The notes under the pieces are model-generated. The model saw only the letters and a list, made by a program, of their open reading frames with translations. It was not told the DNA's origin and did not search any database. Of a stretch of DNA of 64,000 nucleotides, positions 8,280 to 17,697 are shown in pieces. The translations under genes and the position numbers were made by a program. This stretch comes from Christensenella tenuis (lineage in GTDB: Bacteria; Bacillota; Clostridia; Christensenellales; Christensenellaceae): the NCBI RefSeq assembly GCF_014287795.1, contig NZ_JACOON010000006.1:62001-126000 (forward strand), read 5' to 3'. Numbering within the stretch: position 1 is the stretch's first letter; every line of letters begins with the position of its first letter.

Positions 8280-9179
8280 ATGGAACTGCGTTCCGGTAAA
8301 ATAAAGGGATATCTGCTTGACGGCATTTTATTTTTTATTGGAAGCCTGCTGTATGCCGCTTCCGTCAACATCTTTACCGCGCCGAACAACATCGCGCCCG
8401 GTGGGCTGACAGGCGTTGCCACCATGCTCAATTACGCGTTCGGCTTGCCTATCGGCACGATGATCCTGGTGATGAACATCCCTCTTTTTGTTCTCGGTTT
8501 TTTTGCGTTCGGATTTCAGTTCGTCATCAAGACTGTGATTGCGACGGCGCTTTCCTCCGTGGTGATCGATGCGACGGCGGGCATCATGCCGCAGTATACG
8601 GGGCAGCCGCTCATTACCGTGGTGTTCGGCGGTGTGCTCGCAGGCCTCGGCCTGGGGTTGATCCTGATGCGCGGAGGGACGTCGGGAGGCACGGAGCTTG
8701 CAGCCAATTTACTTGCGAAGCGGTTTCCCCATATTTCCATCGGCAAGCTGATTATGGTGCTCGACGTCATTGTCGTTGTCATTTCCGCCTGGGTGTATCA
8801 GGAATTTGAAAGCCCGCTGTATGCAATTCTCGTTATTTTCATCACATCGCGCGTAATTGATGCGGTACTTTACGGTACAAACCTTGGCACAGGCAAAATG
8901 ATGTTCATTGTTTCGCCCCAAAACGAGAAAATCGCGCGTGCCATCCTCACCAAAATGGAACGCGGCGTAACGGGCCTGAAAGCACGCGGCGCTTACAGTG
9001 GCACGGAAGGCGAGGTCCTGTTGTGCGCGGTACGGCGGCAGGAGGTCTATAAAGTTTACAGGCTGATCCATGAAATCGATCCGGATGCGTTTATCATCGT
9101 GGGCGACGCGGGCGAGATCACCGGCGAGGGGTTCCGTGAAATCAGCATCCCTTCGCATCGAAAAAAGGCGCGAAAATAA
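8280..9179 (+). CDS. YitT family membrane protein
   Basis: A 299-residue protein of the YitT group. The N-terminal half has five to six hydrophobic helices with the signature NIAPGGLTGVA and, later, MRGGTSGGTELAAN. The C-terminal soluble DUF2179 domain (about residues 215-295) includes RGVTGLKARGAYSG and ends with the DPDAFIIVGDAGEITGEGF block. GGGAGAGA lies just upstream of the ATG. The function of the family is not known. It is a single gene divergent from the membrane pair at 7.8 kb. Confidence 0.92.
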   Translation: MELRSGKIKGYLLDGILFFIGSLLYAASVNIFTAPNNIAPGGLTGVATMLNYAFGLPIGTMILVMNIPLFVLGFFAFGFQFVIKTVIATALSSVVIDATAGIMPQYTGQPLITVVFGGVLAGLGLGLILMRGGTSGGTELAANLLAKRFPHISIGKLIMVLDVIVVVISAWVYQEFESPLYAILVIFITSRVIDAVLYGTNLGTGKMMFIVSPQNEKIARAILTKMERGVTGLKARGAYSGTEGEVLLCAVRRQEVYKVYRLIHEIDPDAFIIVGDAGEITGEGFREISIPSHRKKARK

Positions 9180-9182
9180 TTT

Positions 9183-9224
9183 TGTTGCAATTGCAACATA
9201 TTTTTCTTTTCTATTTGATATGAT
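9183..9224 (+). promoter_or_regulatory. Candidate Crp/Fnr operator and promoter of the ferredoxin-like gene
   Basis: A perfect 16-base palindrome, TGTTGCAATTGCAACA, at 9183-9198. A -10-like TATGAT follows at 9219-9224, putting the palindrome centre close to -41 relative to a start near 9231, the class II activation position. It differs from the site at 4403 by a single base in the core. Confidence 0.6.
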
Positions 9225-9255
9225 AGAATCAAGAAAGTAAAGAGGTGGCATACTT

Positions 9256-9966
9256 ATGAAACGAAAAATCATTACGATAAACGAAGAAAAATGTAACGGC
9301 TGCGGATTGTGCGCGCAGGCTTGCCATGAAGGCGCGATTGGTATGGTGAATGGCAAAGCGAGGCTGCTGCGGGACGACTATTGCGATGGTCTGGGCGATT
9401 GCCTGCCCGTCTGCCCGACGGACGCAATTTCCTTTGAAGAACGCGAGGCAGCGGCGTACGACGCACAGGCCGTTAAAAAGAACATGGAGGCGAAGTCAAA
9501 GCCGCTTCCCTGCGGCTGCCCGGGCACACAGTCCAAAACGATAGAACGCGCGTCCCGCGCGCAGGATGCGCCTGCGGCGGCACAGCCCTGCGAAATGGAA
9601 TCGCAGCTTTCCCAATGGCCGGTACAGCTTAGGCTCGTTCCGGTGAACGCGCCGTATTTCAAAGAGGCGCACCTGTTGATTGCGGCGGACTGCACAGCGT
9701 TTGCATACGGTAATTTCCACAATGATTTTATCCGTGGTAAGGTGGCGCTGATTGGCTGCCCAAAGCTCGATGAGGCGGATTACGCTGAGAAACTGACCGA
9801 GATCCTAAAACAGAATGATATTAAAAGCGTATCGGTCGTGCGCATGTCCGTCCCGTGCTGCGGCGGCATTGCACAGGCGGCGATGGACGCGCTCAAGAAC
9901 TGTGGAAAAATGATCCCGTGGAACATCACCATCGTCGATACGGATGGAAGCATCATCCAGCAGTAG
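9256..9966 (+). CDS. 4Fe-4S dicluster ferredoxin-like protein (hcp-regulon type)
   Basis: A 236-residue protein. The first 60 residues hold two 4Fe-4S motifs: CNGCGLCAQAC and, with altered spacing, CDGLGDCLPVCP. A Cys-containing linker (LPCGCPG) follows, then a distinct C-terminal domain of about 140 residues with ADCTAF, IGCPKLDEADY and SVPCCGG. This layout is familiar from clostridial genes that co-occur with hcp and an HcpR-type regulator, where the protein is thought to feed electrons to Hcp. Here it is 3 kb away from hcp but has the same palindrome in its promoter. GAGGTGG precedes the ATG. Confidence 0.85.
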   Translation: MKRKIITINEEKCNGCGLCAQACHEGAIGMVNGKARLLRDDYCDGLGDCLPVCPTDAISFEEREAAAYDAQAVKKNMEAKSKPLPCGCPGTQSKTIERASRAQDAPAAAQPCEMESQLSQWPVQLRLVPVNAPYFKEAHLLIAADCTAFAYGNFHNDFIRGKVALIGCPKLDEADYAEKLTEILKQNDIKSVSVVRMSVPCCGGIAQAAMDALKNCGKMIPWNITIVDTDGSIIQQ

Positions 9967-9978
9967 GAAGTACAAGCG

Positions 9979-10013
9979 AAGCTTCTTTCCCTGAGTGGAC
10001 AGAAGCTTTTTTT
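9979..10013 (+). terminator. Terminator of the ferredoxin-like gene
   Basis: AAGCTTCT / AGAAGCTT inverted repeat, 14-base loop, followed by a T-run, 13 bases after the stop. Confidence 0.75.
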
Positions 10014-10249
10014 GCTCTCCGGCTGTGCCTGCTCTTTTTTTGCGGCAGGCCGCAGATTAACGCATAAAGCATTGCCCGCAGGATTGATATCCTTCCATTT
10101 GCCCGTGCAGTATCCTGTTTCGCACGGGAATAAAATGTTTAATAATTCAATAAGCCGGAAATGCTCCATATCAAGCTCCGGCAAGCATTTTATACCAGGC
10201 GGGCATGGCGCCAAGGGCGGTATGCTCCGAAAGAGGAGGAATCATTATT

Positions 10250-10891
10250 ATGTCTGACGAAACATTCCACACCAACGACCAAAATCCAAATGAAGAGCCG
10301 CCAAAGTCCAGGATAAGCCTGAACAACATAGCGAGGCAGGCCACGGGCGGGAATAAAATTGCAGGAATTGTAATTGCAATCTGTATGGTTGTAATTGGTA
10401 TCCTGATTTTCGCGGCACCATACACCATGGGGATTGGTATTGGGTATTTTGTTACTGCCGGTTTCATCGTTTATGGTGTTTTTGAGATCATTGCCTATGT
10501 GCGTACTCCTGCCGATTACAGGAACGGATGGACGCTCGCAAACGGCATTATCTTCACGCTGATTGGCGTCCTGATCCTTGTGGAAGCGCTCGGCAGCCCG
10601 ATCGGCAAGCTGAATATGCTGTCCACATTCTCCTTTATCATCGGGTTCTTTGCATTATTCGGGGGCATCACGCAGGTTTCCTCGTATGGCGCGTTCAAAA
10701 GTGCAGGCGAGCCCGGCGCAGGCTGGATTCTTGCCAGCGGTATTATTAACCTGATCCTTGGCATCCTGATTATCTGCGCACCCATTACAGGTTGGTTCAC
10801 GATGCAGTGGATCTTTGCGATTTACCTGATCATCGGCGGTGTTGCATTGTTTGCAGAGGCGCTGTCCGGCAAACTGGCTTGCAGGAAATAA
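10250..10891 (+). CDS. HdeD-like membrane protein (DUF308)
   Basis: A 213-residue protein with a short hydrophilic N-terminus rich in Asn and Pro, then six hydrophobic helices arranged as three hairpins, each with a Gly-rich turn (GIVIAICMVVIGILIFAAP, GYFVTAGFIVYGVFEII and so on). This is the pattern of the HdeD/DUF308 family; HdeD in E. coli takes part in acid resistance, but the role in Clostridia is unknown. The ATG at 10250 has AAGAGGAGGA 9 bases upstream. Confidence 0.8.
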   Translation: MSDETFHTNDQNPNEEPPKSRISLNNIARQATGGNKIAGIVIAICMVVIGILIFAAPYTMGIGIGYFVTAGFIVYGVFEIIAYVRTPADYRNGWTLANGIIFTLIGVLILVEALGSPIGKLNMLSTFSFIIGFFALFGGITQVSSYGAFKSAGEPGAGWILASGIINLILGILIICAPITGWFTMQWIFAIYLIIGGVALFAEALSGKLACRK

Positions 10892-10902
10892 CCGGTCCCA
10901 GT

Positions 10903-10935
10903 AAAACGCCTTTCCCTTCGTGGAAAGGCGTTTTT
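10903..10935. terminator. Bidirectional terminator
   Basis: AAAACGCCTTTCC / GGAAAGGCGTTTTT with a CTTCGT loop. It serves the HdeD-like gene (plus) and the antiporter gene (minus), which converge here. Confidence 0.85.
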
Positions 10936-10936
10936 G

Positions 10937-12268
10937 TTATATTCTTTTCCGTTCCCCGATCCCGAACAAAATCCATATAAGGGCGCTTATGCCCATCAGG
11001 ATCGGATAAAAGAGGAAGGGTATGATGTCTACGGGCGTCAGCGCCAGCCCCACCGCCGCCGCGCCCGCGGAGGCATATAACAACTGCGCGCCATATGGCA
11101 AAATCCCCTGCCATACGGACGTGAAGATGTCCAACAGGGAGGCGGTTCGTTTGGGCTCTATTCCAAATTCATCCGAGATATCTTTTGCAATCGGCCCCGC
11201 GATGACAATGGCAACTGTGTTGTTGGCTGTGGAAATATCGACTGCCGAGCTTAAAACCGCAATGCCAAGCTGCGCGCCTTTTTTGGTTTTCACCACTTTG
11301 CGGATCGAGCTCAGGATAAAATCGATTCCCCCGTTTGCCTTTACCAACCCGATGATGCCCGCCACAAGGATCGAGATAACTGTAATATCATACATGCCGG
11401 CGATTCCCCCGCCGCCGTCCGGGCCGCCGGCAATCACGCCGAACATTTGCTGCGGAAGGATCATGCCCGTAAACAGGCCGACTCCAAGGGACAGTGCCAG
11501 CCCAAGCACAAGGACAATAATTACATTCAGCCCGCACAGCGCACTGACAAGAACCGCCAGATACGGAACAATCTTCAAGAAATCGTATTCATAAATTCCA
11601 TGGATTTCAGTGGGAACATTCATGGTCAGGACGATGAAGATAACAAACGTTGCAACCGCCGCCGGAAGCACAATTTTAAAATTTTCGCGGAATTTGTCTT
11701 TCATGTCACAGCCCTGCGTGCGCGCAGCCGCAATGGTGGTATCGGAAATCATGGAGAGGTTATCGCCAAACATTGCGCCGGAAACCACCGCTCCCACGCA
11801 CAGCGCCCCTGCAAGCCCCGTTTTCTGGCTGATACCCACTGCGATGGGCACGAGCGCGGCAATGGTGCCTACGGACGTCCCCATGGAAAGCGAAATGAAA
11901 CTCGCAATGACAAAAAGCCCCGCCACAGCCACACCGGGCGGCATAATTGAAAGCGCAAAATTAACGACGCTGTCCACACCGCCCGCTGCCTGCGCCGTAC
12001 CGGAAAACGCCCCCGCAAGTATAAACACAAGACACATAATCATCACGTTCTGATCGCCCATGCCCGTTGCGATGGTATTCATTTTTTCACCAAAGCTTCG
12101 TTTCCTGTTTTGAAAAAACGCGACGAGCAGCGCAATCAAAAATCCGACAACCGCCGGGACTGCGTAAAAATCCCGAAAAATAACCCCGCATCCGATGAAC
12201 AACGCCAAAAATACGCCAATGGGAACCAGGGCGCTTGCCTTTCCTTTTTCCATCCTCCGCTCCCCCAA
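10937..12268 (-). CDS. NhaC family Na+/H+ antiporter
   Basis: A 443-residue integral membrane protein with about eleven hydrophobic segments. Family-typical blocks are SMGTSVGTIAALVPIA, the GAMFGDNLSMISDTTIAA segment containing the acidic residues used for ion binding, and a late STANNTVAIVIAGPIAKDI segment. It is likely to exchange Na+ (or an organic acid) for protons at the inner membrane. The start is uncertain: a TTG at 12268 has GAGG 8 bases upstream, while an ATG at 12253 directly abuts GGAGG. The 322 bases upstream to 12591 contain no gene; an AT-rich TATGATAATATAAATTA stretch (reverse sense, about 12342-12358) could be the promoter. Confidence 0.9.
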   Translation of the reverse strand: MGERRMEKGKASALVPIGVFLALFIGCGVIFRDFYAVPAVVGFLIALLVAFFQNRKRSFGEKMNTIATGMGDQNVMIMCLVFILAGAFSGTAQAAGGVDSVVNFALSIMPPGVAVAGLFVIASFISLSMGTSVGTIAALVPIAVGISQKTGLAGALCVGAVVSGAMFGDNLSMISDTTIAAARTQGCDMKDKFRENFKIVLPAAVATFVIFIVLTMNVPTEIHGIYEYDFLKIVPYLAVLVSALCGLNVIIVLVLGLALSLGVGLFTGMILPQQMFGVIAGGPDGGGGIAGMYDITVISILVAGIIGLVKANGGIDFILSSIRKVVKTKKGAQLGIAVLSSAVDISTANNTVAIVIAGPIAKDISDEFGIEPKRTASLLDIFTSVWQGILPYGAQLLYASAGAAAVGLALTPVDIIPFLFYPILMGISALIWILFGIGERKRI

Positions 12269-12590
12269 TCCTGCAACCTCATTTCAGTCCATACCCGCTG
12301 TTTCCGGACTGCCGGAAGGAAACGGCGCAGCGCAAACCGATAATTTATATTATCATAAAACACCGGTCCGATTCTACCCTTTTGGACGGGCAGACCGATA
12401 GAAGCCTTCTTTGGCGCCATACGGCAAACAGCCAGCATAAAAGGGGTATGCCCGTACCCGCTTTTGCAGGCTGCCGATCATATCCCGGTGTATAATTGAC
12501 CGCAAAAGCCGGTACGCAGGATATCCGCGGCCATGATCGCGGCCAGCAAAAATACCGGCATGAAAACGCGTCCCGGCCTCTTTTCCTTTT
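12269..12590. other. Gene-free spacer between two minus-strand genes
   Basis: No coding frame with a ribosome site on either strand. The only notable item is the AT-rich block around 12340-12358, a likely promoter for the antiporter gene. No convincing terminator for the GGDEF-EAL gene was found. Confidence 0.4.
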
Positions 12591-14858
12591 TTATGGCTCT
12601 TTATCCGCGGATTCCCGGCCGAAAATAAGCTTTTCAAATTCCGCCGTGGAAACCGGTTTGGAGAATACAAAGCCCTGCACCATATCGCAGTGTGCTTTCC
12701 TTAAAAATTCCACCTGCCCGATGTGTTCCACGCCTTCCGCCACCGTTCCCATCCCAAGCTTTTTCGAGAGATCGATCACGCCCTCGACGACACGTTTTCC
12801 CCGTTCGCTGATCTCTCCGCGGAAGAAGGCGCGGTCCAGCTTCAGTACATCAACCGGGACATCCTTAAGCATATTCAGCGAAGAATATCCGCTGCCAAAA
12901 TCATCCAGCGAACAAGTAAACCCGATCTGGTGAATTTGATCGATGATGCTAATTAACGCTTCTATGTTTTCAAATACCAACGTTTCTGTCAGTTCAATTT
13001 CCAACAAGTCCGCCGGAATATTATATTTCTCCCATACCCTGCGGAACCGTTCCATAAAGTCCGGGTGCTTCAGGTGCGCGCGGGAAAGGTTTACCGAAAC
13101 AGGCACTGGCTTTTCGCCGCTGTCTATCCATCGGCGGAGCATCCGGCATATCTCTTCAAACACATAGAAATCCAGCTCCACAATGTATCCGTTGCGTTCG
13201 AGCACGGGAATAAATTCACCGGGAAAAACCATGCCTTTTTCCGGGTCATCCCAGCGCACGAGGGCCTCCGCGCCCGCAATGGAGTCGTGCTCAAGTTCGT
13301 ACTTAGGCTGCAAATAGACAACAAATTCACGGTTTTTAAGAGCCTGTTCCATTTTGTCGGAAATTTCTTTTTCCCGTACCATGCGGAGCCGCTCCAGATC
13401 GGAATAAAAAACCCGCGAAACAAACCTTCCGCTGCTGTCCTTGTTGCCCTTCCGCGCCACATTGGCGCGGTCCTGGATTACGATCATGTTAAGCGCCGGA
13501 TCGTCCACGATATAAACGCCCTGCATGACGGGCAGAATATATTTGTTCTCCCCTGTCAGGTTGAAACTGTTGATTTCTTCCGCAATATGGTCGAGCCGCA
13601 ATCCGAGCTCTTTAGGCGAGGTGTTTTTCAGCAGCAGGCTGAATGTATCCCCCGAAATCCGCGCGGACAGCTCGTTATGACCCGTCTCGCGTTCCAGCAC
13701 CTTGGCAATATACCGCAGGGTGCGGTCTCCCTTTTCACTGCCGAACGAATCGTTGATCAATTTAAATTTTTGGATGTCCAGCGAAATCATTGCGTAGGTA
13801 TCCGGCGCAGCGCCGCGGATCAGTTCCTCCGCTTCCAGTTCAAACTTCAGCCTGCTCGCGCCCCCCGTTACCGGATCGACAAACGCAATATGTTCGAGCC
13901 GTTCATTGCTCCTGCGATACGTGTAGTAGAGCAGGAACAGCACGACAATAAAAAGCGCCACCATTACGCAGGAAATGGTAATTGAAAGGGTAATGGCCAT
14001 TTGGGTCTGCGCGCCGGCGACTGCCGTAGGTACGACGGAGAATAAATACCATTCGGGAACCGCGAGGGAAATATAAATAACCGCGCGGTCTCCTCCATCA
14101 GTATAGCTTGCAAAGCGGAATGTTCCGCTTTTATCTTCCGAAATTTTTTCCCGGATCTCCGCGATGGTTCCTCCCTGCTCAAGTGTACCGTTCTCTTCAA
14201 TCATGGTAAAATAATTATCGTAGCCGCGGATCGCGTTCTTATTTTCGGACCGTACAATATAGTTCCCGTCATAATCGACAATTTGCGAGAAACCCTCGCC
14301 TCCGAAGCTTTCCACGCTGAGGATATTTTCAAGGGTTTCGATAGAGCTTGTCCCCGCGAGCACACCCGCAACCTCTCCGCCCGGCCCATAAACCGGGACC
14401 GAATAAAAGACCGAGTTCTTTCCGTCTACCGCGACAAATACATTGGATACGTTCTCTTCTCCCCGCAAGGCTTTTCCAATTCCCTCATTTTGCGTATCGA
14501 TCTGTGTGCCGTCGCTTGTATAGCCGTTTCCCTCGGGATCAATAAACGTAATGCGGGAGAATCCGTTTTCTTCGCTCACCACCTTTAAATAATCCCGCAT
14601 CTCTTCCTCATCATCAAACAAGTGAAGCGAACGCGCGGTGGTACGCAATGTCTGAAAACCGCTTTCCACACGATAGTCGATCATGGAAGCGGCATGCCTC
14701 GATATTTCCCCCAGGTAGCGGTCTGTTTCTTCTTCCATGGAATTCTTCAGCGATGTAACGTAATAAATATTCAGGCATACGACAACTGCCGCAATGGCGA
14801 GCAGCCCTGCAATCAGGCTTTTCAGGTTTTTCAGGTGGATCAAGCGGTCAATGCCCAT
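12591..14858 (-). CDS. Membrane dCache-GGDEF-EAL protein, probable c-di-GMP phosphodiesterase
   Basis: A 755-residue protein from the ATG at 14858, which has AAGGAAGG 9 bases upstream. Order: a helix at about residues 12-35; an extracellular dCache sensor (about 40-290); a second helix (about 295-325, MVALFIVVLFLLYYTY); a GGDEF domain; a C-terminal EAL domain. The GGDEF signature is replaced by SGDTF, so cyclase activity is unlikely. The EAL domain keeps its key residues: EALVRW, SVNLSR, ELTETL, LDDFGSGYSSL, LKLDR, VAEGVE and QGFVFSKP. It therefore probably breaks down c-di-GMP in response to an external ligand, with the GGDEF domain possibly regulatory. Confidence 0.92.
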   Translation of the reverse strand: MGIDRLIHLKNLKSLIAGLLAIAAVVVCLNIYYVTSLKNSMEEETDRYLGEISRHAASMIDYRVESGFQTLRTTARSLHLFDDEEEMRDYLKVVSEENGFSRITFIDPEGNGYTSDGTQIDTQNEGIGKALRGEENVSNVFVAVDGKNSVFYSVPVYGPGGEVAGVLAGTSSIETLENILSVESFGGEGFSQIVDYDGNYIVRSENKNAIRGYDNYFTMIEENGTLEQGGTIAEIREKISEDKSGTFRFASYTDGGDRAVIYISLAVPEWYLFSVVPTAVAGAQTQMAITLSITISCVMVALFIVVLFLLYYTYRRSNERLEHIAFVDPVTGGASRLKFELEAEELIRGAAPDTYAMISLDIQKFKLINDSFGSEKGDRTLRYIAKVLERETGHNELSARISGDTFSLLLKNTSPKELGLRLDHIAEEINSFNLTGENKYILPVMQGVYIVDDPALNMIVIQDRANVARKGNKDSSGRFVSRVFYSDLERLRMVREKEISDKMEQALKNREFVVYLQPKYELEHDSIAGAEALVRWDDPEKGMVFPGEFIPVLERNGYIVELDFYVFEEICRMLRRWIDSGEKPVPVSVNLSRAHLKHPDFMERFRRVWEKYNIPADLLEIELTETLVFENIEALISIIDQIHQIGFTCSLDDFGSGYSSLNMLKDVPVDVLKLDRAFFRGEISERGKRVVEGVIDLSKKLGMGTVAEGVEHIGQVEFLRKAHCDMVQGFVFSKPVSTAEFEKLIFGRESADKEP

Positions 14859-15005
14859 GGTATGGCCCTTCCTTGTACGAAATTTTGCGTTTTCCACAAA
14901 AACAATATATTTCAAGTGAAATATGGTATTGATTCTATTGTACCGCTTTCACCATTCAGATTCAACCAAAGACCCTGCTTCCACGTTCGTTTTAACGGTC
15001 TCCGC

Positions 15006-15037
15006 AAAAAAGCCGTATCGGGCAAGCCCGATACGGC
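15006..15037 (-). terminator. Terminator of the nitroreductase operon
   Basis: GCCGTATCGGGC / GCCCGATACGGC with a two-base centre, followed in the reverse sense by T6. It lies 20 bases after the nitroreductase stop. Confidence 0.85.
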
Positions 15038-15056
15038 CAAATCCAGCAGACCGATA

Positions 15057-15788
15057 TTACGCTTTGTCTGCAATTTCCGCCATGGCCATGAAAATATGTT
15101 TTTCCGGAACGGGCTTTTTTTCAAACGAGAAGGAGACTTCCTTGCCCTGGTGCGCAAGCGCAAGCATAAAACAGCAAAGGGCAATACCCGTATCAATCTG
15201 ATTCAGCTTATCAAGCATCAGAGATTTCTTCCGGCTGACCACCACTTGCTCCGCGTTGCCGCTGAAAAACCACGGCTGTTTGTTCATTGCGGACGGAGCG
15301 AGGCGCACCGCCTCGAGCACGTGGTAAAGATCCGTCACAGTTGAAATTTCGTTGAGGCTTTTGCGGTTGAACTGTTCCGCGCCCTCGCGGTGCATGGGCT
15401 GCGCGGGCGTACCAAAGCACAGTGTGGCCACCCATTCCGTTCCCGCCGGAGGCGCGGCCTTGCCTTTGTCTGGCTTCGTCATCCCCAGCCAGCACGCGCC
15501 GATATTATTTGCAGAGAGATAGAGGTCAACCTGCTCCATCATGAAACCGGCGTTCATGCGCCAGCCGTCTTTTTTCTCGGAATACAGGCACACGGCGTGC
15601 GGCGCGTTTGTCTTGATCTCCCCGGGCAGCATCAATTTAAATTCCGTATGGATTCCGGGTATGAGCGGTTTGACCGCGGCCATAAATTCGGCCAGGCCTG
15701 AGATGGCCTGATCCGTAAGCGGCGCACTGTCATATTTGCGCACCGACCGCCTGTGAAAAATAGCGCCGTACAAAATTTCGTTATCCAT
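15057..15788 (-). CDS. Nitroreductase family protein
   Basis: A 243-residue flavoprotein related to the TM1586-type nitroreductases. It begins with the FMN-binding FHRRSVRKYD motif, has a central GACWLGMTKPDK block, and a second FMN-contact block APSAMNKQPWFF. Such enzymes reduce quinones or nitro compounds with NAD(P)H. The ATG lies 13 bases downstream of the stop of the amino-acid kinase gene, so the two form an operon read leftward. Substrate unknown. Confidence 0.85.
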   Translation of the reverse strand: MDNEILYGAIFHRRSVRKYDSAPLTDQAISGLAEFMAAVKPLIPGIHTEFKLMLPGEIKTNAPHAVCLYSEKKDGWRMNAGFMMEQVDLYLSANNIGACWLGMTKPDKGKAAPPAGTEWVATLCFGTPAQPMHREGAEQFNRKSLNEISTVTDLYHVLEAVRLAPSAMNKQPWFFSGNAEQVVVSRKKSLMLDKLNQIDTGIALCCFMLALAHQGKEVSFSFEKKPVPEKHIFMAMAEIADKA

Positions 15789-15801
15789 CCTGTTTCCCCT
15801 T

Positions 15802-16689
15802 TTATTTGATGTGTAATAGAGTGCGTTTCACATTTCCCTTGATGATATCGGAAAGCTTGTGCCGCGCGTGCGCAATGATGACCGTCGTGCCGCTTCTAAG
15901 CGGGCCTTTAGCAAACTGGAGCTTTGCTTTGGCGCCGTTTGCCCCCTGCCGGGACGCGCCATTGCAGTTTTCCATCATTTCGTCGATCTTTTGTTCCACT
16001 TCCTCATAGGTATCGCCCACAACTTCCTCGATCAGCGTGGAAGGATCCCCTGCGTCGGCATAAATACCATCCACACTTGTGAGCAGCACAAGGATACGCG
16101 CATTCACAAGCCGGGCGATCACGGCGGCCGTTTCGTCGTTATCCACACACTCCACAACATGATCTGTTTTACGTTTCAGGTCGCGGAGCTCAAGGTGCAT
16201 ATTCTCCGTATCGGAAACCGCGTCGTTATAGTTCACAATCGGGATGGCGTTCTGGTTGGCAGCGGAAAAGAGCAGGTTGCGGATGTGGTTCACCTTGCGC
16301 TCATCGTTGAAATGGCTATGCTCCACCAGCACCTGCCGCACCGAATATTTAGGATTCACAAACTGGCGGTACATTTCCATCAGGATTGGCTGCCCCTGCG
16401 CGGAATAGGCCGTTTTGATCGCAGCGAGGTTCCCTTTGAGCTCACGCCCGCCGTTGCGTTTCATGTAATCGATACGCCCGATTTCCGTCGCGCCCGATGA
16501 AACGAGGATATATCCCGGTTTCAGGCTGGCGGCGAGCCTTGAAAAAATATTGTAATCGATGTCGTTGTCTTCTTTGCGGATGAGCGCCATGGAACCGATC
16601 TTCACGACTACGTCAAAATTAATCAGTTCCGTATCGTCCGGGTTCACCGGGAAATTGGAGAAACTCCCCCGCAGCTTCTGTTCTGCCAT
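15802..16689 (-). CDS. Amino-acid kinase family protein (glutamate 5-kinase/aspartokinase-like)
   Basis: A 295-residue protein with the amino-acid kinase fold: VVKIGSMAL near residue 29 (phosphate-binding Lys), the ILVSSGATEIGR loop near residue 57, PIVNYNDAVSD, NDETAAVIARLV, and LLTSVDGIYAD near residue 205. The final nucleotide loop is GASRQGANGAKAKL in place of the usual GTGGM of ProB, so a true glutamate 5-kinase assignment is doubtful; a proA gene is not nearby. It is the first gene of a two-gene operon with the nitroreductase. Confidence 0.75.
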   Translation of the reverse strand: MAEQKLRGSFSNFPVNPDDTELINFDVVVKIGSMALIRKEDNDIDYNIFSRLAASLKPGYILVSSGATEIGRIDYMKRNGGRELKGNLAAIKTAYSAQGQPILMEMYRQFVNPKYSVRQVLVEHSHFNDERKVNHIRNLLFSAANQNAIPIVNYNDAVSDTENMHLELRDLKRKTDHVVECVDNDETAAVIARLVNARILVLLTSVDGIYADAGDPSTLIEEVVGDTYEEVEQKIDEMMENCNGASRQGANGAKAKLQFAKGPLRSGTTVIIAHARHKLSDIIKGNVKRTLLHIK

Positions 16690-16830
16690 GTTTTCCTGTC
16701 CTTTACAATAAAAATCAAATCAAATTAAATATACAACATTTCTGTGATAAGTACAATAGCGGCCTTGCGCGGCCCGCGGGCCTTGCAGTACAATAAAGGG
16801 CGGATATCCATGCAGCGAAAGGAGGACAGG

Positions 16831-17697
16831 ATGTATTCCATTACAAATGTCGGCGGCGCGCCCGGAGGCGAAGCATTTTTGCTGGTAACGGGCGGTAAAA
16901 CCGCATTGATTGATTCAGGATTCAGCTACAGCGCCGGGCGTATGGCCGCCAATATCAAAGATGTTTTGCAGGGCCGGCCGCTCGATTATGTGCTGCTTAC
17001 CCATTCGCATTACGACCATGCCTCGGGCAGCGCATATATGCAGGATGCATGGCCGGGCGTAAAAGTCGCGGGCAGCGCATATGCAAAAAAAATCCTCGAA
17101 AAGCCGTCCGCACGCGCAGTGATGCGGGAGATGAACGACAATGCCGCCCGGCTTGCGGGCGTGGATACATATGAAGACCGGACTGACCGGCTTCATATCG
17201 ATATCACCGTATCCGACGGCGATATGATTGACCTCGGCCCTATGAAGCTGCAGGCGATCGCCGCACCCGGGCACACAAAATGCTGTACCGCCTTCTGGTG
17301 CGAAGAAGAAAAGCTGCTGCTTTCGTGCGAAACATTGGGCGTAGACGCGGGAAACGGGGTGGTAATGCCCTGCTATATGGTGGGCTACGGTCTTGCGATG
17401 CAATCCGTGGAAAAGCTTGCCGCGTTGGGCGCGGAAAAAATCCTTACGCCGCACGGTAGCCTGCTCGAAGGGCGGACGTGTGCAGAATTTATTAAAAACG
17501 CCGTTTATTGGAACAAAGAATTCATGCGCCGGGCCGCCGCAGGCGTGCGAAGTGGGAAAGGCGAAGCGGAACTCGCCTGTGAATTCAAGGAATTATTCTA
17601 TACGCCCTTTATGGCTGAGCTTCAGCCCGAAAAGGCATTCGACCTGAACCTTAGTTATACGGTCCCCATGCTGATGAAGGAGATTCGGGGGAACTAA
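16831..17697 (+). CDS. MBL-fold metallohydrolase
   Basis: A 288-residue protein from the ATG at 16831, which has AAAGGAGGA 4 bases upstream; the longer in-frame extension lacks homology. The metal-binding HxHxDH motif is LTHSHYDHASG, the second His is in APGHTKCC, and the late His in TPHGSLLEG. This is a hydroxyacylglutathione-hydrolase-like metallo-beta-lactamase fold; the substrate cannot be told. It is a single gene. Confidence 0.88.
   Translation: MYSITNVGGAPGGEAFLLVTGGKTALIDSGFSYSAGRMAANIKDVLQGRPLDYVLLTHSHYDHASGSAYMQDAWPGVKVAGSAYAKKILEKPSARAVMREMNDNAARLAGVDTYEDRTDRLHIDITVSDGDMIDLGPMKLQAIAAPGHTKCCTAFWCEEEKLLLSCETLGVDAGNGVVMPCYMVGYGLAMQSVEKLAALGAEKILTPHGSLLEGRTCAEFIKNAVYWNKEFMRRAAAGVRSGKGEAELACEFKELFYTPFMAELQPEKAFDLNLSYTVPMLMKEIRGN

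Noticed and set aside
15802..16689. Naming the kinase glutamate 5-kinase (proB)
   Set aside because: The usual GTGGM loop is replaced and no proA lies nearby, so only the family is given.
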